Source: an uncultured Nonlabens sp.
GTDB lineage: Bacteria; Bacteroidota; Bacteroidia; Flavobacteriales; Flavobacteriaceae
Assembly: GCF_947495285.1 (NCBI RefSeq)
Contig: NZ_CANLXZ010000003.1
Coordinates: 1 to 64,000 of the forward strand
Length of the DNA: 64,000 nucleotides
Reading direction: 5' to 3'
A program made the position numbers and the translations under genes. A model generated the notes under the pieces. It worked only from the letters and a program-made list of their open reading frames with translations, was not told where the DNA came from and searched no databases. Of the stretch, positions 52,502 to 60,411 are shown piece after piece (within the stretch, counting starts at the first letter, position 1; each line of letters starts with the position of its first letter).

Positions 52502-54703
52502 ATGCAAAAAGACCTACTCCTTTTCACACCGCCATTTACCCAACTGAATACGCCGTATCCTGCAACGGCTTACATCAAAGGGTTTTTAAATACTAAGGAG
52601 ATTCCATCCTATCAAATGGATTTAGGAATAGAGGTCATTTTAGAGCTTTTTTCTAAGAAAGGAATGACTCAATTATTTGATTATGCTATAGATAATGGCA
52701 GTATTCTAAGCGAGAACAGCCAGCGTATTTATGCATTAAAAGATCATTATTTACAACCACTTGATGAAATTATTTCCTTTTTACAGGGGCATAACGACAC
52801 CTTTGCGAGACAGATATGTCTTGATAATTTCCTGCCACAAGCTTCTCGTTTTGATCAGGTGGACGATCTGGACTGGGCTTTTGGTAATATGGGATTACAG
52901 GACAAGGCAAAACATCTGGCTACTTTATACCTAGAAGACCTTTCTGATTTTATAAAAGAATGTATAGATGACAACTTTGGTTTTAGTCGCTATGCAGAGC
53001 GTTTAGGGATGAGTGCTAATAGCTTTGACCAGCTGTACAAAGCGCTACAACAGCCATTATCGTATATAGATGAGATTACGGTTGCTATTTTAGACGCACA
53101 ATTAAAAGAAACACAACCTAAACTAGTCGTAGTTTCCATACCATTTCCTGGTAACTTATACAGCGGCTTGCGGTCTTGTCAGCATATTAAAAAACACTTC
53201 CCTCATATTAAAATAGCCATGGGTGGTGGTTTTCCTAATACAGAATTAAGATCTTTAAAAGATACTCGTGTTTTTGAGTTTGTAGATTTTATATGTCTCG
53301 ATGACGGTGAGTTACCTCTAGAATTAGTAACTGATTATGTATTAAATCATCCTGCAAAGCCTAGTCAAGATGTGGAATTAAAAAGAACCTTTATTCTTGA
53401 AAACGATGCGGTAGTTTATAAAAATAACACCACCCAACCAGATTACAAGCAGTTACAAGTAGGCACACCAGATTATAGTGACTTATTACTAGATAAATAT
53501 ATATCTGTAATAGAAGTAGCAAACCCTATGCACAGTTTATGGAGCGATGGACGCTGGAATAAACTGACTATGGCGCATGGTTGTTACTGGGGTAAATGCA
53601 CATTTTGTGACATCTCACTAGATTACATAGCACTTTATGAACCTGTTGCGGCAAACGTTCTTGTAGATCGTATGGAGCAATTAATAGAGCAAACAGGAGA
53701 ACGAGGCTTTCATTTTGTGGATGAGGCCGCACCGCCAGCTTTAATGCGCTCTGTAGCATTAGAAATTCTTAAAAGAAAACTAACAGTAACCTGGTGGACT
53801 AACATACGGTTTGAGAAAAATTTTACTCAAGATCTGTGTCATTTATTAAAAGCATCTGGCTGTATAGCAGTTTCTGGCGGTCTAGAAGTGGCGTCAGATC
53901 GATTATTAAAACTTATAGATAAAGGTGTAACCGTAGAACAAGTAGCACAGGTAACAAGAAATTTTACTGCTTCTGGAATTATGGTTCACTCCTATCTCAT
54001 GTATGGCTATCCTACACAAACTATTCAAGAAACTGTAGACAGTCTAGAAATGACCAGACAACTGTTTCAACTAGGTATTATTCAAAGTGGTTTCTGGCAT
54101 CAGTTTGCACTTACCGCTCACAGTCCAGTAGGTATGAATACACAGGATTATGGAGTGACACCACATTTAAAAGAAATCACGTTTGCAAATAACGATGTAC
54201 AATTTGCCGATTCTACTGGTATAGATCACAATAAATTTAGTGAAGGTTTAAAGAAATCGTTGTTTAATTATATGCACGGTATCGGTTTTGATCTATCCTT
54301 AGAAGAGTGGTTTGATTTTAAAATACCTAGCACTTCTATCGCTCCTTTTTATATTGAAGATTGCCTCAATAAAGAAAGTTTCAAAGCCATGAAGTCTAAT
54401 TCTAAAATAGTGTGGTTGGGTACTTTTCCACTGGTAGGGACTTTTACCAAATTAAAAAAAGGTGTAGAAGTTACTTATCTAGATCTCATATTTCATGATA
54501 AATCGACATCTTTTCATATAGAACTGCCAGAAGACCTCGCAAACTGGTTGCTAGATCAACTAGAATTATGGGATCCTAGTCTTAAAATACAGACATTTTC
54601 TCAAGTAAAAGCTTCTTATGAAAATTTATTTGACGCTTTTGATCCTTTCTGGTATGGAGAAGAAATAGAAACCTTAAGAGCCCATGGATTATTAGTTCTA
54701 TAA
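52502..54703 (+). CDS. B12-binding-domain radical SAM protein, orphan
   Basis: A 733-residue protein. The N-terminal 300 residues include a B12-binding-like segment (PKLVVVSIPFPGNLYSGLRS and HIKIAMGGGFPNTEL). The radical SAM cluster motif is C361-x3-C365-x2-C368 (HGCYWGKCTFCDIS), followed by GERGFHFVDEAAPP and SGCIAVSGGLEVASD. The C-terminal 150 residues are unassigned. It carries no signal peptide. The substrate is unknown and neighbours give no clue; it stands alone before a strong terminator. Confidence 0.85.
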   Translation: MQKDLLLFTPPFTQLNTPYPATAYIKGFLNTKEIPSYQMDLGIEVILELFSKKGMTQLFDYAIDNGSILSENSQRIYALKDHYLQPLDEIISFLQGHNDTFARQICLDNFLPQASRFDQVDDLDWAFGNMGLQDKAKHLATLYLEDLSDFIKECIDDNFGFSRYAERLGMSANSFDQLYKALQQPLSYIDEITVAILDAQLKETQPKLVVVSIPFPGNLYSGLRSCQHIKKHFPHIKIAMGGGFPNTELRSLKDTRVFEFVDFICLDDGELPLELVTDYVLNHPAKPSQDVELKRTFILENDAVVYKNNTTQPDYKQLQVGTPDYSDLLLDKYISVIEVANPMHSLWSDGRWNKLTMAHGCYWGKCTFCDISLDYIALYEPVAANVLVDRMEQLIEQTGERGFHFVDEAAPPALMRSVALEILKRKLTVTWWTNIRFEKNFTQDLCHLLKASGCIAVSGGLEVASDRLLKLIDKGVTVEQVAQVTRNFTASGIMVHSYLMYGYPTQTIQETVDSLEMTRQLFQLGIIQSGFWHQFALTAHSPVGMNTQDYGVTPHLKEITFANNDVQFADSTGIDHNKFSEGLKKSLFNYMHGIGFDLSLEEWFDFKIPSTSIAPFYIEDCLNKESFKAMKSNSKIVWLGTFPLVGTFTKLKKGVEVTYLDLIFHDKSTSFHIELPEDLANWLLDQLELWDPSLKIQTFSQVKASYENLFDAFDPFWYGEEIETLRAHGLLVL

Positions 54704-54739
54704 AATTAGAAGATAAATCATCATTTAAGTTTAGTGCAA

Positions 54740-54769
54740 AAAAAAGAGAAGACTCTTCTTCTCTTTTTT
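54740..54769 (+). terminator. Intrinsic terminator after the radical SAM gene
   Basis: Perfect thirteen-pair stem AAAAAAGAGAAGA / TCTTCTCTTTTTT with a CTCT loop, 37 bases after the stop. Confidence 0.8.
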
Positions 54770-54926
54770 AAGCAGTCTCCACTGCTTTATTTTTAATAAA
54801 CAACTTGTCTTTATAACTGCTTGCCTATTTACTTAAACCGTGTTAAAAGTAGTGCACACATCTAGGTTTAAGAAAATAAAAACACCTTTAAACAACTCTA
54901 TTACAGTTAGTTTATATTTCTAGTCA

Positions 54927-56009
54927 CTATAAAGTTGGTGCTGATAGAGTAAAACTAGCTATTTCATTATTACCAGCTAGGTAGCCTTGCGTCTTATTGA
55001 TCATCTTAACAGTATAGAAACCTTCGTTAGATAGTTTTTTCCAAGAGTCTCCTTGTGTACCACTCCACCATATTCCTTGAGAACCTACTGCTAGAATCTC
55101 TTTACCATCTGTCTCTGGTACAAAAATGATGTCACTGCTATAACCAGGACCCTTACCATTATCCATAAGTTTCCAGCTTTTACCACCATCGCGAGTAATT
55201 GCTTTATTATACATATTATCTTCTTTATTATTCCAGTCACCACCTATCATAACACCATGTTGTGCATCTATAAAATCAATAGCATAAATACCTGTCATTT
55301 CACTACCTGCTATCATAGGTGTAGAATACTCTTTCCAGGTAGAGCCTCTATCTGGACTGTGTAAAATACGTGCTGCTGCGCCACCGGTTGCTAGCCATAC
55401 ATTATCTTCATAAATAGCTATATTTGAATTACTTGCTGCAAATGCGGCTTCGTCTTTAATGAATTCTGGTAGGTAAGTGCATTTACATTTTGCCCAAGTA
55501 TCACCTCCATCAAATGTCTTTATAACCGATAGACAGTCTTCAGTAGCATCACCAAAGGCTATTCCTTCTCGATCGTTCCAGAATTTCATACTATCATAGA
55601 AAACACGCTCTTCAAATTCTGTGTAAACTAATTTTACCTGGTCATTTGCTTGAGTTATTTTATAAATTAACGCAGGGTTACCAGCAGTTAATATGTAGGT
55701 GTATTGTGGTGTTACTGCAATAGATCTAAATTCTATTTTCTCATCTTCGTTCAAAGTAATTCTAGAATTTGCAACCGTATTTGTAGCTGCATCTATCCTA
55801 CCGTACTTACCATTACTACCAGAAAACCAGTACTCTCCATCACCATAATCCAGCGCTCTGACACTTATAGAATCATTAGAAACAGTTTCTAACCGCAACG
55901 TTACATCTGCTCGTGTTAAGGTTTTAACTTCTTTAATTTCTTCCTTTTGGGAATCTTTTTTACAGGCTGTGATCGATAAAATCAAGGCCATAAATAGTAA
56001 TTTTTTCAT
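54927..56009 (-). CDS. BNR-repeat (Ycf48-like) lipoprotein
   Basis: A 360-residue lipoprotein from the ATG at 56009 (MKKLLFMALILSITACKK, lipobox ITAC). Repeated blades such as GDTWAKCKCTYL, RGSTWKEYSTPM, GKSWKLMDNGKG and GDSWKKLSNEGF are BNR/sialidase-type propeller repeats, as in Ycf48-like photosystem assembly factors and oxidoreductase-labelled proteins of Flavobacteriia. The true function is unknown. A frame extending to 56066 would run through the imperfect palindrome at 56056 and is rejected. Confidence 0.78.
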   Translation of the reverse strand: MKKLLFMALILSITACKKDSQKEEIKEVKTLTRADVTLRLETVSNDSISVRALDYGDGEYWFSGSNGKYGRIDAATNTVANSRITLNEDEKIEFRSIAVTPQYTYILTAGNPALIYKITQANDQVKLVYTEFEERVFYDSMKFWNDREGIAFGDATEDCLSVIKTFDGGDTWAKCKCTYLPEFIKDEAAFAASNSNIAIYEDNVWLATGGAAARILHSPDRGSTWKEYSTPMIAGSEMTGIYAIDFIDAQHGVMIGGDWNNKEDNMYNKAITRDGGKSWKLMDNGKGPGYSSDIIFVPETDGKEILAVGSQGIWWSGTQGDSWKKLSNEGFYTVKMINKTQGYLAGNNEIASFTLSAPTL

Positions 56010-56055
56010 ATTGTAAAAATAAGTCAGAATTAATAAATGAAGGTGTTTAAAATTC

Positions 56056-56071
56056 CGCTTTCGCAAAAGCG
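56056..56071. repeat. Dispersed palindrome, copy 14 (one mismatch)
   Basis: CGCTTTCGCAAAAGCG, one base off the consensus, in the divergent gap between the BNR lipoprotein and the rRNA methyltransferase genes. Confidence 0.75.
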
Positions 56072-56135
56072 AGATAACAATTAAAAATCATTGAAAAAAC
56101 AGGCTTCTATTTTATAACTTACTGAGGAATAGCTG

Positions 56136-56143
56136 TACTTTTG
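56136..56143 (+). promoter_or_regulatory. -7 promoter box directly before the rRNA methyltransferase start
   Basis: TACTTTTG followed by CAAAATG, so the ATG begins 5 bases after the box. Transcription should start at or next to the ATG, giving a leaderless message. Confidence 0.5.
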
Positions 56144-56147
56144 CAAA

Positions 56148-57356
56148 ATGAGATTTCACCATAACCTAGTGCAAGCTACTGTAGATACCTTGCACAATAT
56201 ATTTAACGACGGCAAGTATGCTGACCAGGCTATTCAAAAAATTCTAAAGCGTGACACGCGCTGGGGTTCTAGAGATAGAGGATTCATTGCAGAAACTACT
56301 TACGACATAGTAAGATACAAGAGACTATACGCTTCTATTGCAAATGTAAATGAACCATTTAAACAAGAAGATTTATGGAGACTGACTAGTGTCTGGATAG
56401 TTTTAAAAGGCTATGATCTACCTGCATGGGATGAGTATTACAACACACCAGTAAGACGCATAAGAGGTAAACTGGACGAAGTAAGAAAAAATCGCAAGAT
56501 GCGTGAGTCCATTCCTGACTGGATGGATGAGATGGGCGTAAAAGAATTAGGTAGTCTATGGGATCAAGAAATTACTGCGCTTAACAAACAAGCGTCTGTA
56601 GTATTGAGAGCAAACACTCTTAAAACTGATGTAGCCTCTCTTAAAGAAAAACTAGTAGGTGAAGAAGTCATGACTACTACTGATGAGCGTTTTCCAGATG
56701 CTTTAATTCTTAATGAGAGAGCAAACGTTTTCCGTACGCAATTATTTACAGACGGTTTATTTGAAGTACAAGATGCTGGTTCTCAATTAATCGCATCTTA
56801 TTTAAACCCTAAACCTGGTCAGCGCGTCATGGATGCGTGTGCAGGTGCAGGTGGTAAAACACTTCATCTTGCCGCTATGATGGAAAATAAAGGGCAAATT
56901 ATAGCTACTGATATCTATCAAAGCAAATTAAACGAATTAAAAAGACGTACACGCCGTGCAGGTGCGCACAACATAGAAACTCGTTTATTAGAATCTACTA
57001 AAACTATTAAGAAACTAGCTGGTAAAATGGACGGCCTTCTTATCGACGCGCCATGTAGCGGTCTAGGCGTTTTAAGACGTAATCCAGATGCAAAATGGAA
57101 ATTACAACCAGAATTTATTGATAAAATAAAGGCAACACAGCAAGAGATTTTACAATCTTATAGCCGTGTGGTAAAATCTGGAGGTACGATGGTCTATGCG
57201 ACCTGCTCTATTTTTCCTTCAGAAAATGAGGTACAGGTAGACACGTTCTTAAAATCAGAAGCTGGTGCAAATTTTGAACTAGAAGACTCTCAAACACTTT
57301 ATGCCCATAGAGACGGTTTTGATGGTTTCTTTATGGCTAGAATGAAAAAGAAATAA
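56148..57356 (+). CDS. RsmB/RsmF-type rRNA (cytosine-5) methyltransferase
   Basis: A 402-residue NOL1/NOP2/Sun family enzyme. An N-terminal NusB-like helical part (RFHHNLVQATVDTLHNIFND) precedes the SAM-binding DACAGAGGKTLHLAAMM, the motif IV cysteine in DAPCSGLGVLRRNPD, and the catalytic motif VI cysteine in YATCSIFPSENE. It methylates C5 of cytosine in rRNA (RsmB targets C967 in E. coli numbering; the target here is inferred). The start appears leaderless. Confidence 0.92.
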   Translation: MRFHHNLVQATVDTLHNIFNDGKYADQAIQKILKRDTRWGSRDRGFIAETTYDIVRYKRLYASIANVNEPFKQEDLWRLTSVWIVLKGYDLPAWDEYYNTPVRRIRGKLDEVRKNRKMRESIPDWMDEMGVKELGSLWDQEITALNKQASVVLRANTLKTDVASLKEKLVGEEVMTTTDERFPDALILNERANVFRTQLFTDGLFEVQDAGSQLIASYLNPKPGQRVMDACAGAGGKTLHLAAMMENKGQIIATDIYQSKLNELKRRTRRAGAHNIETRLLESTKTIKKLAGKMDGLLIDAPCSGLGVLRRNPDAKWKLQPEFIDKIKATQQEILQSYSRVVKSGGTMVYATCSIFPSENEVQVDTFLKSEAGANFELEDSQTLYAHRDGFDGFFMARMKKK

Positions 57357-57417
57357 ATTTATTATACTGTACAAACCAGTTATTCCCCTTATACTAACAT
57401 TACAGAATTATTTATAC

Positions 57418-58509
57418 ATGAAAATTTTTACTCTATTATTATTACTATCTGCAGTAGGTTTTGCACAAATACCTGCTGGTTATTACAGCAGCGCTAGTGG
57501 ACTTACTGGCTACCCATTAAAGTCTGAGTTGCGCAACATTATAGAAAACGGTCATACAGATCAAGGTTATAGTGCACTTTTAAATTTATACAACACGTCT
57601 GATAACGACACCTATTACCCTAATCAAGGAGAAAGCATTAATGACCAGAGTACTACTATATTAGATATGTATTCTGAAAATCCTACAGGAACAGACCCTT
57701 ATAATTTCACCTTTACAGATAGGTGCGGTAATGTAAGTAGTAATGAAGGTTTTTGTTATAATCGAGAACATATATTCCCGCAAGGTAGATTTAATAGAAG
57801 AAACCCTATGCGTACAGACGCCCATCATGTAATACCTACAGATGGACAGATAAATGGACGTAGAAGTAGCTTTCCTTTTGGAGTAGTGAGCAATCCTACC
57901 TTTACATCTCTCAATGGTAGTAAAGTAGGACCTAATACTACGGCTGGTTTTTCAAATACTGTATTTGAACCTATAGACGAGTTTAAAGGAGATATCGCAA
58001 GAATGTTACTTTACTTTGCTACGAGATATGAAAATCAATACAATGATAGTTCATGGGACAGTCACACGGCTTTAAATGATCCCAGAGATGGAACCCAAGG
58101 TCAGTATTATGAGCAATGGTATGTAGATCTTTTACTTTCATGGCACAATGCAGACCCTGTAAGCCAGAAAGAAATAGACCGTAACAATGATATTTATGTC
58201 TATCAAGGTAACAGAAATCCATATATAGATAATCCACAATTTGTAAACATGATATGGACTACTACCGCTAGTAATGAAAATGTAATTTTATCTAACATCT
58301 CTATCTACCCTAATCCATCATCTACTGGTACATTTTTTATTGAAGATGCCGGTATATCTATTGATAACTTATCTGTTTATGATATTTCTGGAAGACAGTT
58401 AAATACACAACTAGATAATAACCAGTTTAAAATTAATTCTACAGGAATATTTATAGTCCGTTTAAGTAACGGTGATCAATCTAGATCCTTTAAAGTGATT
58501 GTGAATTAA
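57418..58509 (+). CDS. Secreted endonuclease I with type IX sorting domain
   Basis: A 363-residue exported nuclease of the EndA/NucM family. A signal peptide (FTLLLLLSAVGFAQ) is followed by the nuclease domain with NREHIFPQGRFNRRN and RTDAHHVIPTDGQING; the His/Asn residues form the Mg-dependent site. The last 80 residues are a type A T9SS domain (ISIYPNPSSTGTFFIEDAGI, LSVYDISGRQL, FIVRLSNGDQSRSFKVIVN), so it is secreted across the outer membrane and cut. It probably recovers nucleotides from environmental DNA. Confidence 0.93.
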   Translation: MKIFTLLLLLSAVGFAQIPAGYYSSASGLTGYPLKSELRNIIENGHTDQGYSALLNLYNTSDNDTYYPNQGESINDQSTTILDMYSENPTGTDPYNFTFTDRCGNVSSNEGFCYNREHIFPQGRFNRRNPMRTDAHHVIPTDGQINGRRSSFPFGVVSNPTFTSLNGSKVGPNTTAGFSNTVFEPIDEFKGDIARMLLYFATRYENQYNDSSWDSHTALNDPRDGTQGQYYEQWYVDLLLSWHNADPVSQKEIDRNNDIYVYQGNRNPYIDNPQFVNMIWTTTASNENVILSNISIYPNPSSTGTFFIEDAGISIDNLSVYDISGRQLNTQLDNNQFKINSTGIFIVRLSNGDQSRSFKVIVN

Positions 58510-58556
58510 TAGCATTCAATTTATCATTACAAATCAACCAACAAACTAATTAATTA

Positions 58557-59378
58557 ATGAAAATCAAAATTACTCTTATCGTTTTATTGTCATTTTTTCT
58601 TTGCAGTGCCCAAAATGACACTATTTTTCTCAATAACAAAAAAATCGTATGTTCAGTAAATGAAATCACAACAGATGCTGTAAAGTTCACTTACCCAAAT
58701 GAAACATTGACTAATTCTATTTACAAAAATACAATACAGAGTATTTCGTTTAGTAGTGGTAGAATACAAAAGTTTAATGAGTCAACTTCTTACAAAAGTG
58801 TAGACAATGTTAGTGATTTTGACAATGTCTCGATTACAAGAGTAGAAGGAGAAATAAAGGGGCTTTTTAAACTAGGTGAAGTAAGTTCAAAGGCTGTAGG
58901 GACAACTGTTTTTTCTAATCAGGAACAGGTTAAAGAAAGAGCATATAAAAAACTTAAGATTCAAGCTTCATTCCAAAACGGAAACATAATTTATTTAACC
59001 GATCAGAGAACTGAAGGCGCTAAAAGTGGGTTTTACACTAGTTCTAAAGCAGAGACTAATTTAACTGGAATATTATACACTACTAAATTACCTAATTTTA
59101 ACCAATTCCAAAAATTAATAGGAAATAAGAAAAATTTTACTGCTGTAATTGAAAATAAATTAAGAAATAGCTCGTTTGGAATGGATGTAAAAAAAATCAG
59201 TAAAGATTTTGAAATTCAATCTATTAAGAATGAAAATAGTTTGATAATTATTACTGGTAAATTAAAAGGTGTAAAAAAACAATCTACATTCAGAGTAGTC
59301 TCATTTACCGATACCAGTTTCAACATATTCTATGACGGAAAAAGAGCAGAATATAATGTGAAAATTAATTTAAACTAA
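58557..59378 (+). CDS. Secreted protein of unknown function
   Basis: A 273-residue protein with a signal peptide (MKIKITLIVLLSFFLCSAQ). The N-terminal part (NNKKIVCSVNEITTDAVKFT) resembles the DUF4369-like start common in secreted Bacteroidetes proteins, but I do not assign a family. The rest is soluble. It has its own terminator and sits next to a palindrome copy and a dead gene. Confidence 0.55.
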   Translation: MKIKITLIVLLSFFLCSAQNDTIFLNNKKIVCSVNEITTDAVKFTYPNETLTNSIYKNTIQSISFSSGRIQKFNESTSYKSVDNVSDFDNVSITRVEGEIKGLFKLGEVSSKAVGTTVFSNQEQVKERAYKKLKIQASFQNGNIIYLTDQRTEGAKSGFYTSSKAETNLTGILYTTKLPNFNQFQKLIGNKKNFTAVIENKLRNSSFGMDVKKISKDFEIQSIKNENSLIIITGKLKGVKKQSTFRVVSFTDTSFNIFYDGKRAEYNVKINLN

Positions 59379-59385
59379 AAATAAT

Positions 59386-59414
59386 AAAGCCGCTGTAATA
59401 AGCGGCTTTTTTTT
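59386..59414 (+). terminator. Intrinsic terminator after the secreted protein gene
   Basis: Arms AAAGCCGCT and AGCGGCTTT, 6-base loop, then TTTTTTTT, 8 bases past the stop. Confidence 0.85.
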
Positions 59415-59432
59415 ATGGATTGTTTTTGATCT

Positions 59433-59448
59433 CGCTTTCGCGAAAGCG
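59433..59448. repeat. Dispersed palindrome, copy 15
   Basis: Perfect CGCTTTCGCGAAAGCG just after the terminator at 59386 and before the dead PagL-like gene. Confidence 0.92.
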
Positions 59449-59503
59449 GAATTTCAACCAACTCTATTCTATTAAAAGCTATTTTAGCAACTTTAATAAT
59501 TTA

Positions 59504-59986
59504 ATGAGTCTTGTAACCTTTTACATTTTCAATCTTCTTTACATCTTTCTTTTCAGTTACAGCACACAAATATTCCTATAGCAAAGAAATAGCATTAGGT
59601 AAAAGTGTATCTTCTAACAAATATTTTCCTGATAGAGGTGTACAATCTCAACAGTGGTTTCCTGTTTTAGAACAGAAATAAGACACTGAAATTAACCGGT
59701 ATCAAAGATTACAGTTTCCAGAAACAAGAATAAGCCTAGGATATTCTAATTATAGTAACAATAAAATTTTAAGAAGCTCCTACTCTATCTTGCCTTTTAT
59801 AAAGCTTAAGAGTTTTAATAATAACAGATTAAAAATACATTAGGTCTAGGTGCTTCTCATTTTACAAAGAAATACCATGCCATAAATACTGATGTAATGT
59901 GGACGTTTAGAGCTCAACTTAACCATCAATTACTTAAAACTGAAAATAGATCACAGCACAGCTTTAAGTATCCTGTTTCATTTTAA
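59504..59986 (+). pseudogene. Dead PagL-like acyloxyacyl hydrolase gene
   Basis: Translation gives GKSVSSNKYFPDRG, QQWFPVLEQK, then a stop (59679), PETRISLGYSNY and SYSILPFIKL. A frameshift and stop at about 59841 are followed by GLGASHFTKKYHAINTDVMW and FRAQLNHQLLK. These are the conserved blocks, in order, of flavobacterial acyloxyacyl hydrolases of the PagL type (lipid A 3-O-deacylase fold), and the pieces that hold the catalytic His-Ser in the last strands are missing or wrecked. The gene is a recent ruin, readable but not functional. It lies between palindrome copy 15 and the histidine kinase. Confidence 0.7.
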
Positions 59987-60411
59987 TAGTCATACCAGAT
60001 TGACTTATCATGGATTTAATATCTTTTTGTAATTATAAATACTCCACACTAACAAAAAATTTATAATTCACCCATCTTGGAATAAAATATACCCATTTAT
60101 GATTTATTAAATGACAACTCATACGTGCAATAATTACTAGTAAATATCTAATTAAAGCTCTTAAAATATCTAAACACTATCACTTTAATAATTTTTTACA
60201 ATCTACTGAATAGATTATGAGTTAATTAAGCAAATCAACTATCACTACACACTTGATTTTTTTATTATCAAAAAAAAAAATGACTAATGTGTACTTCAAC
60301 TCAGAAATAAAAAGTTAAACAAATTTTAAGTGAATTATTTTAAACTTACGTTTATAAAAATTAACTTTGATTTAAGGTTTATTCCTTTTTAACATTAACA
60401 TAGTTCATTTT
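59987..60411. other. AT-rich gap upstream of the hybrid kinase gene
   Basis: No gene or repeat recognised. The kinase promoter should lie near its end; no TAnnTTTG was seen at a sensible distance. Confidence 0.35.

Noticed and set aside
54927-56066. A longer start for the BNR lipoprotein at 56066
   Set aside because: It would translate the imperfect palindrome region and put 19 residues before a proper lipoprotein signal; the ATG at 56009 gives the expected signal directly.
3322-59448. Treating the palindromes as CRISPR repeats or simply as terminators
   Set aside because: Copies are singletons kilobases apart with no spacers, and six lie inside intact genes, so neither reading covers the set.
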